The notes under the pieces were generated by a model. It searched no databases. It saw only the letters and a program-made list of their open reading frames with translations, and was not told the DNA's origin. Shown one piece after another: positions 1 to 8,575 of a DNA stretch of 64,000 bases. This stretch comes from an uncultured Nocardiaceae bacterium (GTDB lineage: Bacteria > Actinomycetota > Actinomycetes > Mycobacteriales > Mycobacteriaceae), in contig CAKZIX010000118.1 in the NCBI GenBank assembly GCA_936936565.1, forward strand, positions 1 to 64,000, given 5' to 3'. Positions within the stretch are counted from its first letter, which is position 1; the number at the start of each line of letters is the position of its first letter. A program made the translations under genes and the position numbers.

Positions 1-30
1 TGCGCTCGCGCGCGTTGGGCGTTCCCTACT

Positions 31-552
31 ATGGCGACAGTGCGTGTCATGATCGCGCTGGTCGCGATGGTCTCGGTTTTCGTCGCGGCGCTGTGGCCGG
101 TGTACGTGCGCCCGCGGGTAGAGCAGCCCCGCACGGTCGACGCGATCGTCGTGCTCGGCGGCGCACACGACGGCCGGGAAGAGCTCGGATTACGCCTGGG
201 CCGTGCCGGATACGCACCCCTCGTGGTCTTCTCCAACCCGTACGTCGAGAGCCCGATGCTGAGCCGGATCTGTCACGGCGGCTACAGCTTTCAGGTCGAG
301 TGCTTCCGCCCCGAGCCGCCGACCACCCGCGGCGAAGCCGCCTACATCGCCGGCCGCGGCTGGCGTTCCATCATGGTCGTCACCTTCACCCCGCACATTT
401 CGCGCGCCCGCTACATCATCCAGAAATGCTTCGACGGCGAACTCGCCATGATCGACGTCGCGCCCGAGCTGTCCGCGGCGCGCTGGGCGTTCAACTACCT
501 CTATCAATCAGCGGGGTACACCCGGGCGCTGTTCGAAACCTGCCGCGATTAG
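31..552 (+). CDS. DUF218 (SanA/YdcF-like) membrane-anchored protein
   Basis: A 173-residue protein starting at ATG 31. Residues about 4-24 form one hydrophobic segment, so it is probably held in the membrane with the rest outside. The motif DAIVVLGG soon after it, and a later TTRGEAAYI stretch, match the DUF218 fold of the SanA/YdcF/ElyC group, proteins linked to envelope integrity; the reaction is unknown. It is short for the family but complete. It converges with the sugar transferase gene 80 bp away on the opposite strand. Family assignment is fairly secure; any specific role is not visible. Confidence 0.8.
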   Translation: MATVRVMIALVAMVSVFVAALWPVYVRPRVEQPRTVDAIVVLGGAHDGREELGLRLGRAGYAPLVVFSNPYVESPMLSRICHGGYSFQVECFRPEPPTTRGEAAYIAGRGWRSIMVVTFTPHISRARYIIQKCFDGELAMIDVAPELSAARWAFNYLYQSAGYTRALFETCRD

Positions 553-632
553 CGCGCCGAGAGGTTCGACACCAGATCGACGATGTCCGACAAGGTGTCA
601 CCCTGTCACACGATTTGTCGAATTCGCTGCGG

Positions 633-2147
633 TCAGTAGGCGCCGTCGGCGGTGGCGACCGTCGTGATCGTCTTCTTGATGATCAGCAGGTCCTGCACCA
701 TCGACCAGTTCTCGACGTAGGACAGGTCCAGGCGCACCGACTCCTCCCAGGACAGATCGGAGCGGCCGCTGACCTGCCACAGGCCGGTCACGCCCGGCTT
801 GACCAGCAAGCGGCGGCTGACCACGCCGTCGTAGCGTTCCACCTCGCGGCGCAGCGGCGGCCGCGGCCCGACCACGCTCATCTCGCCGCGCAGGACGTTG
901 AGGAACTGCGGCAGCTCGTCAAGGCTGTACTTGCGCAGCACCTTGCCGACGGGCGTGATGCGCGGGTCGTTGCGCATCTTGAACAGCAGGCCGGCGCCCT
1001 CGTTCATTTCCAGCAATGCCGACAGATGCTTGTCGGCATCCTCGTACATGCTGCGGAACTTGATCATCTGGAAGGGCTTGCCGTCGATACCGACGCGCTC
1101 GGAGCGGTAGAACACCGGTCCCTTGCTGGTGAGTTTGACGGCGATTGCGGCGACGATCATCACCGGTGCGACGGCGACGAGAGCGGCAACCGCGAAGCAG
1201 AAGTCGAAGGCGGCCTTGCGCAGCGAGTTGGCGCGGTCGTACTGCGGCTTCTCGATGTGCACCAGCGGCATGTCGGCGACCGGACGGATCTCGACGCGCC
1301 GCGCGGCGACGTCGACGAGATTGGGCGTGACCACCAGATCGACGCCCATCGGTTCGAGGGCCCACACCAGGTTGCGGATGCCGTCGGGGCCGAGGTGTTC
1401 GGTGTCGGTTACCGCGACGGTGTCGGCGCCGCTGGTCCGGACTGCTTCGACGACGGCGTTCTCGTCGCCGAGGATCGGCACGTCGGTGTTTCCGATGCGC
1501 AGGGTGCCGGCGTCGCCGCGGGCGCCGGGCGGCATGCAGACGCCGACGACGCGGTATCCGGACGCCGTGTCACGCGCGAACGATCGCGCCACCGCTTGTG
1601 CGGCGTGGCGACCGCCGACGATCAGCACCGAGGTTTGGTACTTGCCCTTGCGGCGCTGCCGGATCGCGTACCGGCGCCAGGCACGTCGGGTGAGCAGCAG
1701 GCCGAGTAGGCCGACGGGCAGCGCGATAGCGAGGTATCCGCGCGCGATGTCGATGTGGACGACCACCGAAACGATCGCGATGACGCCGAACAGCCGCATG
1801 GTCGCGATGACGATCCGGCGGTACTCTTCGGCGCCGCCGCCGATCACGCGCGGCGAGCGGGTGTTGAGCAGCGACAGGTCGACGAACCAGAGCAATGCGA
1901 TCACTGCCGACACCGTGGTGTAACCGACGTCGGTGGTCAGCGCCCAGGCCAGCCGCGAATCTTCAGCAATCACGTCTCCGAAGCGGGCGTATTGCGCAAC
2001 CATTACAGCGGCCACGATGACGAGCGCATCGGTGACCCACAACCGCGCCTGGTACGCGCGCTGCCACTTTTCCCGGTCGGAGGAGGGGACAGCGCGCAAC
2101 GTATGCGGAGCGGTTATCGCCGCCGCCGCTCGGGCTCGTGCTTTCAC
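633..2147 (-). CDS. Polyprenyl-phosphate sugar-1-phosphate transferase
   Basis: A 504-residue membrane enzyme of the exopolysaccharide polyprenyl glycosylphosphotransferase family (WcaJ/WbaP/CpsE type). These load the first sugar-1-phosphate onto undecaprenyl phosphate to begin an envelope or capsular polysaccharide repeat. The N-terminal half has four to five hydrophobic segments and a CoA-binding-like Rossmann region (SVLIVGGRHAAQAV). The C-terminal catalytic domain shows GPVFYRSERVG, FQMIKFRSM, the SLDELPQFLNVL motif with its conserved Asp-Glu, SVVGPRPP and PGVTGLWQVSGRS. Length is normal for the family. The start is GTG 2147, with a GGGAG ribosome site about 7 bases upstream. The sugar specificity cannot be read from sequence. 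Confidence 0.93.
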   Translation of the reverse strand: MKARARAAAAITAPHTLRAVPSSDREKWQRAYQARLWVTDALVIVAAVMVAQYARFGDVIAEDSRLAWALTTDVGYTTVSAVIALLWFVDLSLLNTRSPRVIGGGAEEYRRIVIATMRLFGVIAIVSVVVHIDIARGYLAIALPVGLLGLLLTRRAWRRYAIRQRRKGKYQTSVLIVGGRHAAQAVARSFARDTASGYRVVGVCMPPGARGDAGTLRIGNTDVPILGDENAVVEAVRTSGADTVAVTDTEHLGPDGIRNLVWALEPMGVDLVVTPNLVDVAARRVEIRPVADMPLVHIEKPQYDRANSLRKAAFDFCFAVAALVAVAPVMIVAAIAVKLTSKGPVFYRSERVGIDGKPFQMIKFRSMYEDADKHLSALLEMNEGAGLLFKMRNDPRITPVGKVLRKYSLDELPQFLNVLRGEMSVVGPRPPLRREVERYDGVVSRRLLVKPGVTGLWQVSGRSDLSWEESVRLDLSYVENWSMVQDLLIIKKTITTVATADGAY

Positions 2148-2321
2148 TTACGGTCTCCCTCGTGGAACCTTCGTCAGAACCGTTCGCCCCCCCGAAGGGC
2201 GTCCAGGTTCCGAATCTTATGGCTTCGAGAGACCTTTCGGTAGCCGAATGGTTGGTGTTACATACTTTTGGTTTGTTTAAGCGGGCCAAGAGGGTCCGGT
2301 AGTCGCAACTTTTCTCCCCTG

Positions 2322-2897
2322 CTAACGATCCCCGGTCGAGAAGTTGAGGTACGCCCGCGACGGCGTGGGACCGCGTTGTCCCTGGTACTTGGACCCCACC
2401 GCAGCGCTTCCGTACGGGTTCTCGGCCGGACTCGACAGCCGGATGAGGCACAGCTGTCCAATCTTCATGCCCGGCCACAGGGTGATCGGGAGATTGGCCA
2501 CATTGGACAATTCCAAGGTGATGTGACCTGAAAAACCCGGATCGATGAACCCCGCCGTGCTGTGCGTCAGCAAACCCAGCCGGCCCAGGCTCGACTTACC
2601 CTCCAGACGGCCGGCCAGATCGTTGGGCAGCGTGCACGCCTCGAGCGTCGATCCGAGCGCGAACTCGCCCGGATGCAGCACGAACGGCTCCCCAGTCACG
2701 GGTTCCACCAGACTCGTCAAATCGTCCTGGCGCTGCGCCGGGTCGATGTGGGTGTACTTGGTGTTGTTGAACACCCGGAACAGCCCGTCCAGGCGCACGT
2801 CCACACTGGACGGCTGAACCAGGTCGGCGCGGAAGGGCTCGATGACCAAGCGCCCGGCATCGATCTCGCCTCGGATGTCGCGATCGGAGAGCAGCAT
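2322..2897 (-). CDS. dcd: dCTP deaminase
   Basis: A 191-residue protein, the usual length for dCTP deaminase. It deaminates dCTP to dUTP (in some actinobacteria it goes on to dUMP) on the way to thymidylate. It begins MLLSDRDI, contains the trimer/active-site signature [14 protein letters not shown], then [20 protein letters not shown] with the catalytic Glu, and ends with the usual [11 protein letters not shown] tail. The reading frame is open far upstream, but the family's N-terminus fixes ATG 2897. The gene for a VOC protein diverges from it 42 bp away. A dcd gene beside tRNA-Gly is typical of mycobacteria and relatives, and marks this end as core chromosome. Confidence 0.97.
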   Translation of the reverse strand: MLLSDRDIRGEIDAGRLVIEPFRADLVQPSSVDVRLDGLFRVFNNTKYTHIDPAQRQDDLTSLVEPVTGEPFVLHPGEFALGSTLEACTLPNDLAGRLEGKSSLGRLGLLTHSTAGFIDPGFSGHITLELSNVANLPITLWPGMKIGQLCLIRLSSPAENPYGSAAVGSKYQGQRGPTPSRAYLNFSTGDR

Positions 2898-2939
2898 GCG
2901 CACGAGGTTACTGTCGGTGGCCTCGGGTAGAACGTGTGC

Positions 2940-3293
2940 ATGGGACTTGTGTGGGAACAAGTTGTCGTCAATGCCATCGATCCGGAGCCCCTCGGCCGCT
3001 GGTGGGCCGAGGCGCTCCGCTGGCCGTACGTCGTCGTGGATGCGGACGGCGACGTCGAAATCCGCCGCTCGGAAGCGGAATTGCCCGGCATCATGTTCAT
3101 CCGCGTGCCCGACGCCAAGCAGGTGTTCAACCGCCTGCACCTGGACTTCCGCCCGCACGATCAGGCGGCCGAAGTGGCCCGGCTGCTCGCGTTGGGCGCC
3201 CGGCATGCCGATGTCGGGCAGGGCGAGCAATCCTGGGTGGTCCTCGCCGACCCGGAAGGCAACGAGTTCTGCGTGCTGCGCGAACGCACGTGA
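2940..3293 (+). CDS. VOC (glyoxalase-like) family protein
   Basis: A small single-domain protein of 117 residues from ATG 2940 (a GTG six bases earlier is possible). It carries the vicinal-oxygen-chelate pattern: [19 protein letters not shown] at the start, RLHLDFRP in the middle, and the closing [15 protein letters not shown]. Such proteins are glyoxalase-, dioxygenase- or resistance-type enzymes; the metal ligands and substrate are not determinable here. It sits between the divergent dcd gene and tRNA-Gly, in core-looking context. Confidence 0.82.
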   Translation: MGLVWEQVVVNAIDPEPLGRWWAEALRWPYVVVDADGDVEIRRSEAELPGIMFIRVPDAKQVFNRLHLDFRPHDQAAEVARLLALGARHADVGQGEQSWVVLADPEGNEFCVLRERT

Positions 3294-3340
3294 CGCAGCC
3301 GTCCTGCTAAAGTGGTCCGGCGCGGGGCTTCCCCGTACAC

Positions 3341-3414
3341 GCCGGTGTAGTTCAATGGCAGAATCTCTGCTTCCCAAGCAGATGGCGCGGGTTCGATTCC
3401 CGTCACCGGCTCCA
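3341..3414 (+). tRNA. tRNA-Gly (anticodon CCC)
   Basis: A full cloverleaf with a 7-bp acceptor stem (GCCGGTG paired with CACCGGC). The anticodon stem TCTGC/GCAGA encloses the loop TTCCCAA, giving anticodon CCC. The T-arm GCGGGTTCGATTCCCGT is standard and CCA is encoded at 3412-3414. It reads glycine GGG codons. The accessory region begins directly after it, but no copy of its 3' end was found elsewhere in the window. Confidence 0.97.
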
Positions 3415-3593
3415 TTCGGATGTTCACCTATTGCGCGGCGTCACGTTCACGTAATCCGATGCGGATCGTGCCGTTCGAGCGTTCGTTTTGTTTCTCGATG
3501 GCGTCGAGTTGTGGGTTCGGGTCGCTTTGTCTGGCCGCTGGGGCAGCGTGTTTGACCTTGCTCGCCTCCGTCAACGAGATCCGGCCAGTCCGG

Positions 3594-5291
3594 TTACAAG
3601 TTCTCGAACGGAGGTTCGGGCGCGATCGATTCGGTGCGCCGTCGTTTTCGCCGCCTTGGCGCTTGGCGTGACATGCCGGGTTCGCCGAGTTTTACAGCCC
3701 AGGGGTCTCGTTGGCCCCTGTTCTCGTTCCACTCTTTCAACAATGTGATGTTGAGTCCTGCCAGCGCGAACGCAAGAAGAGTGGTGTGTCGGGCAAGCCC
3801 AAAGCCCCGAATGCTGCCGCGCGCGAAGGCGAATCGGTTCGCCTTCAGTTCGCTGAAGGTTGATTCAATCCCGTTGCGGCGGTAATAACTTCGCGCCCAG
3901 CGGGTCGTTCCCCACGGCATCGGATTGCGAGCGGTCGGATACTCTTTCGGGCTCACTGTGACGGTGATGGCGCAACCACATGGCTTGTCCGGGGTACACG
4001 CTGACGTGGGGCGATCGTGAGGTAGTCGCATTGACGGCGGGTGACGCGGCGATCGCACGGTGCCTGCGATCGCTGGTCCCTTAAAGCGTTGGTAGCCATC
4101 GCGGTCACGTTTCGAGAGGGGGGAGAAGGCCCATGCTGCGCGGTAGTCGAACTTGGCTTGGAGCGCGACCTTCGCTTGACGCTGTGCGTCGGTGTCGTTC
4201 TTGTTGGGATGATCGGGTGCGGGCAAGTCCCAGAATGCCTTCGGAAGGCACGTGGAGTACAGGTTCCCGTCAATCCATACGGTGCCAGGTTGAGCGCCAG
4301 GGTGGCGGCCTCGATGCATCGTCGGATGCAGGTCGACGATCACCGTGAGGCCTCGCGCCCACGCGGGTAGTACAAACGAGTCGGCCCGAAGCCCGTTGTA
4401 TCCGCGGTCGATGAGCAGTTCAGTGACGTGGTGACGTTCAAGGACCGCATCCACGGCGTCGAGCCCAGGTCGTCCCTTGTTTGTGCCGGCAGGTGCGACG
4501 GCAAGACTGCGTGCGATGTGCGGAACGTCTGGTCCGCCGATACGGCGGACGTCCGTCGCGACATGTGCGTCATACCCACAGAAGGTGTCGCGCCCGTTCT
4601 TCGCGGTGCGCCAACCCATTCTTGCGTCTGGGTCGGCTGTGTAGACGTACCGGCCGTCGGCTCCCTTGACCGCGACGCGCCGCGTCCGCTCGTCCGCGCG
4701 ACGAACCAGTCTCTCGCCGCGCTCTTGGTTCGGCCTGGGCGGACCGTCGGGGTCCGCGTCGATCACGGGTTTCGTCGCGCAGAACCGAGCAGTGGTTTCA
4801 ATGTCGGTTGAGTCGAGTGCGATGGCTCCCGTGGCGGGGTAGCTGGAAGGTATTGAGGCGGCGAGAGCGGCGTTGACGAATCGAGTCAGGCTCCATCCGG
4901 CAACCGCCTTGTTGGCGAGCGCCTGGTTGATCTTGCGTGTTGCGTCTTCGACCATCCGGTAGGTGACTGGGCGATCCGGAGCAAGTCCAACCTGAGCGCG
5001 CTGCTTCCCGTTCCATGCTCGGATCGTTTCGGTCACAGCAGTTTCGTGCAGAATGCCTTTGATCAGTTGACTATGAAGAAAGTGCGCGGCTATCCACGCG
5101 TCGGCCGTGAACTCGCGTGGCCGCCCGCGGCGTTTGTGCAGGATCTGGTGCACGACGTCGCGGCCTTCGAACTGTTGGGTCGCTGCAATTGCCCGCCGCC
5201 ATTGCTCTGCGGTACAAGGGTTTTTATTGGTCGAAACTTTGTGCCGCGGCAGGGGCCGCCCTGTCGCAGCGTCGGGAGACCGGTGCTTCAT
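3594..5291 (-). CDS. DDE transposase-like protein (third gene of recombinase unit)
   Basis: A 565-residue protein with a DDE-transposase pattern. The candidate acidic residues lie in IALDSTDIET, LLIDRGYNGL and NGIESTFSELKANRF, and the last is followed by an IS4/IS5-like helix (LLAFALAGLNITLL). The start ATG 5291 overlaps the stop of the upstream recombinase gene as ATGA, so translation is probably coupled. The C-terminus is basic. The gene ends about 180 bp from tRNA-Gly. I did not find convincing terminal inverted repeats around the unit. A DDE-type transposase following two tyrosine-recombinase-like genes is unusual. Assignment to the DDE fold is by motif only. Confidence 0.75.
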   Translation of the reverse strand: MKHRSPDAATGRPLPRHKVSTNKNPCTAEQWRRAIAATQQFEGRDVVHQILHKRRGRPREFTADAWIAAHFLHSQLIKGILHETAVTETIRAWNGKQRAQVGLAPDRPVTYRMVEDATRKINQALANKAVAGWSLTRFVNAALAASIPSSYPATGAIALDSTDIETTARFCATKPVIDADPDGPPRPNQERGERLVRRADERTRRVAVKGADGRYVYTADPDARMGWRTAKNGRDTFCGYDAHVATDVRRIGGPDVPHIARSLAVAPAGTNKGRPGLDAVDAVLERHHVTELLIDRGYNGLRADSFVLPAWARGLTVIVDLHPTMHRGRHPGAQPGTVWIDGNLYSTCLPKAFWDLPAPDHPNKNDTDAQRQAKVALQAKFDYRAAWAFSPLSKRDRDGYQRFKGPAIAGTVRSPRHPPSMRLPHDRPTSACTPDKPCGCAITVTVSPKEYPTARNPMPWGTTRWARSYYRRNGIESTFSELKANRFAFARGSIRGFGLARHTTLLAFALAGLNITLLKEWNENRGQRDPWAVKLGEPGMSRQAPRRRKRRRTESIAPEPPFENL

Positions 5292-6217
5292 GTCAGCGGC
5301 TTTGCGAACATGTCGACCTGCTGCCCCCATTCCGGAGCGCGCAGATGAGGCAAAAGGTCGTACACGAACTCGATTCCGGTGGCGCCGTATGCGGCTTGCA
5401 CTGCGGCGAATGGGATCCGCGAGTTGAGCATGGTCACGGCCCACGTCGCGCGGAGTCGGACGATCCGGAGTGGTTTGAGCTCTTGCGGTACTTCGGCGCG
5501 ACCGAGCGCGGCGGCCAGAGCTTCGACGCGGCTAAAACCGTGTCGATGAACCAAGGGTTCACCGGGGTGAGCGTCTACAAGTTGGGTGACCAATGGCGCA
5601 AAGCGGTCGACGATTGGGATGGTGCGCCGATTGCGCCCTAGGACTTCCACGACAAGATGACCACGTTCTGCGTGAATATCGTTTGCGCGCACGGCATTCA
5701 GCTCGGACGTACGCAATCCAGCGCCCAGACCCAGTCCGACGGATGCCGTGACTGCGCGGCGAAGTAGCGGCGTTCGCTGCTGATCGGCGCACTCGACCAA
5801 CCATTCAACCTGTTCATCGAAATACGGGGTTTTGGCTACCGATACCGGATACACCGTGTTTTGAGCGCCCCAGTCGGCGCGACGCGTTATCCGACGTCCG
5901 ATCATCGACAACGTAGCTCGCCGGGTCGCTTTCGTCGGGCCCGCAAGTTGGGGCGTCGCGATCGCGATGTAGTGGGCGATCGTCGAAGGGCTGAACAGGA
6001 TCTCCACATCGAGGTCGTAGCCCATCTCCTGGGTCCAGGCCACGAACGCTGCCGCGATTCCCATGTACCCGGCAACCGCTTTGGGCGACGGCAGCTGGCT
6101 GTCAGGTCGTAGTGCACGGCGAACGCTGTCACGGACCAGCGGACCGATTCGCGCCCATCGGTCGGCTGGCATGACCGCCTGATACAGATCGATCACCTCC
6201 TCAACCGACCGCTTCAT
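5288..6217 (-). CDS. Tyrosine recombinase-like protein B
   Basis: A 309-residue integrase-like protein starting at ATG 6217, which overlaps the stop of recombinase A as ATGA. Residues about 60-130 look like a core-binding SAM-like domain. GLGAGLRTSELNAV carries box I Arg, and RIVRLRATWAV corresponds to the box II region, although the usual His of HxLR is replaced. A Tyr lies in EFVYDLLPHL near the end. The altered His raises doubt about catalysis by the standard mechanism. It belongs to a three-gene overlapping unit with recombinase A and the DDE-like protein. Paired tyrosine recombinases recall Tn554-type elements, but the third gene here is different. Confidence 0.7.
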   Translation of the reverse strand: MKRSVEEVIDLYQAVMPADRWARIGPLVRDSVRRALRPDSQLPSPKAVAGYMGIAAAFVAWTQEMGYDLDVEILFSPSTIAHYIAIATPQLAGPTKATRRATLSMIGRRITRRADWGAQNTVYPVSVAKTPYFDEQVEWLVECADQQRTPLLRRAVTASVGLGLGAGLRTSELNAVRANDIHAERGHLVVEVLGRNRRTIPIVDRFAPLVTQLVDAHPGEPLVHRHGFSRVEALAAALGRAEVPQELKPLRIVRLRATWAVTMLNSRIPFAAVQAAYGATGIEFVYDLLPHLRAPEWGQQVDMFAKPLT

Positions 6218-7159
6218 ACCTCGGGCTCCCCCGCGAGCGACTTCCACGGATCCGAACCCGGACAGGACGCCCGCAAGTACGGTGCGAGGTCGGAAATGGC
6301 GCGACTGGTTGTGAGATCTGCAATCGCGAGAACATCGGCAATATGCACCCGGCCCGCCAGGACGTCGCGAAGCCAAGTCGACCGCAGACGTTGCATCAGC
6401 AGCGGCGGGCGCAGCAGGGGCGAGCTCGAAAGTGGCAATCAGGGCGGCGGCCCGGTCACGGCCCGTTCGCCCCGACCCGACGAGGGGTCCTCTTGGCGCG
6501 GTGACCGCCGCGATTCGAATTTGGTCGACGCATTCCCGACGCACGGGAACAACGCGAGCGTGATTCCCTGGAATCCGAACAGCCATCACGTCGTCGACCA
6601 TTTCGATGTGATCAGCGGTCGGGAGGAACAACTCACGAGGTCGAACCCCTACGCCCAGGGTCAGGGCTAGCAGCGCGTTCATCGCATGCCTGCGGAATAG
6701 GCTGTGCTGTAGTTCCGCGTCACGCCAGAACTGCCGCACTTCGTCGTCGCTATAGGGCGGCGAAAGTGGGCCTCGTGGGCCTCGCTCGTTAGGAGCCGGC
6801 CAAGGCGCTCGCTGTGTCACGACGCGCGCGACCCGCCGTAGCCGCGACATCTCCGCAGAACGCGATCGCGCGCTGAGCCTGCGCATGCCGGTCAACCGGT
6901 ATCGTTCGAGGACCTCTGGCTGGAGGACCGCTTCGGTCTCTATCGGGATCGCGTGCTCGTACGCCCAAGCCGCAAGATGCGCCAGTGCCTTCAGCAGTGT
7001 GGTCGCCTGACTGTCGATGGCAGGATCGGCAGCGGTCACGGTCGAGCGGACCCACGGTCCCACACGTTCCCAGACGGCGTCGTCGATCGTCCGTGGGACG
7101 AACACAACGATCCGGTTTGCGATGGCGACGGCGTCGTCGCGGCGGCGGTACGCGCTCAT
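6214..7159 (-). pseudogene. Tyrosine recombinase-like protein A, frameshifted
   Basis: The first gene of the recombinase unit. The N-terminal three quarters run in one frame (start ATG 7159, MSAYRRRDD; box I-like region LGVGVRPRELFL). The end (QRLRSTWLRDVLAGR to the stop at 6214) lies in another frame. A single extra base in the G run at 6417-6420 (CCCC on the coding strand) explains the switch; removing it joins the two parts into one integrase of about 315 residues. The joined protein resembles recombinase B, including loss of the box II His (QRLR). The stop overlaps B's start. It may be true decay, recoding, or a sequencing error. Confidence 0.65.
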
Positions 7160-7270
7160 CGCGACCACCGCAATGGCGCACAGACGCACAGTTTTCGTAT
7201 TAATGTTCGCGGGCTAAGGAAGACATGTTGTATCGTCATGAGTGGTTTGCTCCTCATGTTCATTGGGGTT

Positions 7271-7331
7271 CGGCGAGCTGCAACTCGCCGATTAGCTGAC
7301 GGAGAGCGCCGATTGTCCAGATCGGCGCTCT
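7271..7331. repeat. Two adjacent perfect hairpins upstream of recombinase unit
   Basis: CGGCGAG/CTCGCCG (7-bp arms, 6-base loop, 7271-7290) is followed by AGAGCGCCGAT/ATCGGCGCTCT (11-bp perfect arms, 7-base loop, 7303-7331). They lie about 110-170 bp upstream of the recombinase A start, in a gene-free stretch (7160-7538). They could be recombinase binding or crossover sites, or a terminator pair lacking a T-run. No gene is seen in the rest of the stretch. Confidence 0.6.
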
Positions 7332-7538
7332 ATCGGTGTTCAGGACTCGCTTGGGCAGCCATCCTTCCGAACGGATCCAAGACGCCACGGATCGTTTCCG
7401 CTGGCCCGCCGCTCTCTTCGGATTGTCACAGCTAGCAGTTCCCGCGCGCTGGGCATTCCCAACATTTCCGCCTTACAGGTCGGCTACGCTGCTACCCATC
7501 GGATTCACCTAACGGCCATCTCTAGGTAGCCAAGTCCA

Positions 7539-8027
7539 ATGGTCAGAGCTAGCCGGGTGGCGGCATCGGCTCGCGCCGAAACTTCCACGCAGGATCCCGC
7601 TACGGTTCGTCGCGCGAGCGGAAAACGACTCGTGCCCGTCGTCGAGGTGTGTCCAAACGCCACGCCGGAAATGGGCTTCTTCCACCTGCTCTGGTGGCCG
7701 ACTCAGCGGTATTGCGAGGAATGCCGACCGGCGGCGCTCAACGAGCGTGCGCGGAAACAGAAACTCAAACGTGCTACGCGGAGGAAGAATTGGACGGATG
7801 AACAGCTAACCGAAGCTGCGGCACCCCTCGCAGAACTGGCCCGCGAACTCAACGCGCGGATCCGGGCACTTCAAGCTCAAGCCGACTTTGACGACCGGCC
7901 AGTAGCGGAGCTGGCAAGCATCCTCGTCACTCGGAGCCAAGCAGTTTCGCATGCTGCACGTGCACTGGAGAACGCCGTCATTGCCAGCCCGCTAGCGAAG
8001 TACCTTCGCCCTGCTGATCAAGCTTGA
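7539..8027 (+). CDS. Hypothetical protein with CxxC pair
   Basis: A 162-residue protein I do not recognise. An N-terminal basic, poorly ordered stretch of about 35 residues is followed by a compact part with YCEECRP, which resembles a metal-binding knuckle. A predicted helical region follows (WTDEQLTEAAAPLAELAREL onward) that is rich in Ala, Arg and Leu. The true start could be later than ATG 7539. It stands alone between the recombinase unit and the secretion-like operon. The composition looks coding, but no function can be proposed. Confidence 0.5.
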   Translation: MVRASRVAASARAETSTQDPATVRRASGKRLVPVVEVCPNATPEMGFFHLLWWPTQRYCEECRPAALNERARKQKLKRATRRKNWTDEQLTEAAAPLAELARELNARIRALQAQADFDDRPVAELASILVTRSQAVSHAARALENAVIASPLAKYLRPADQA

Positions 8028-8093
8028 CGCTATCCCGAGCGCCTGGACGCGCGGCCCCCATGGACTGCCCAATTGTGGCTGACAACTGCAGGT

Positions 8094-8134
8094 TGCCTCA
8101 GTTTCCCAACAGCTGTTGGAAACTTGCTGAGGCA
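8094..8134. repeat. Long imperfect hairpin
   Basis: TGCCTCAG at the left pairs with CTGAGGCA at the right, and inner segments TTTCC/GGAAA and CAACA/TGTTG also pair, giving a stem of about 18 bp with small bulges and almost no loop. No T-run follows, so it is not a clear terminator. It starts 67 bp after the stop of the 162-residue gene. Confidence 0.55.
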
Positions 8135-8438
8135 CCACGCCAACACACAGGCCACCGCTGTTCTGCACTGCACAGGGGCGACGATCGTTCCGGCGCGATC
8201 CGATCTAGTTCTAGTCCGGCTTGTGGCCGAATCTCATCGACTGCCCGTAGATCGCAGGCCCGCGCGCTCGGTCGAGCAACGTCTTCTCGATGCATGATCG
8301 CGCCGGGTACGGCGCGGTCGATTCGTTAGGCACCTAAAGGCCGAGACGTTGCGTTCGGCGACTGCGTTCGGTAGCCAACCCCATTGGTGTCGACAAGGCT
8401 GGCCGGGCAGCGACCTGTCCGCGGAGGTACTGTAATCA

Positions 8439-8455
8439 ATCAACAATATGTTGAT
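8439..8455. promoter_or_regulatory. Palindrome upstream of ATPase/protease operon
   Basis: ATCAACA-ATA-TGTTGAT, with perfect 7-bp arms, lies 120 bp before the first start codon of the operon. It is AT-rich against the local background, as expected of an operator or promoter site. The binding protein is unknown. Confidence 0.4.
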
Positions 8456-8575
8456 GGACGTGTCGGAGGCGGACGGGCATCGCCCCGGCGCAAACGTCGC
8501 CCAAATCCGCGCCAGGAGGTCGCGGACACGGGTCGATAAGTAGAAGGCATTGGCACTGGGAGGGAGTGCTGCGGC

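Larger units (their letters stand above)
8028..8575. other. Gene-free stretch with hairpin and palindrome
   Basis: No convincing coding region is seen on either strand. It holds the long hairpin at 8094-8134 and the palindrome at 8439-8455, both listed separately, and ends with the ribosome site of the next operon. Confidence 0.5.

Noticed and set aside
15..1709. Long plus-strand open frame over the sugar transferase gene
   Set aside because: Its protein is rich in Arg, Gly and Val without family motifs, while the opposite strand encodes a complete, well-conserved enzyme.
3341..3414. tRNA-Gly as the attachment site of the island
   Set aside because: No second copy of its 3' end was seen in the window, whereas the fMet 3' end is duplicated.
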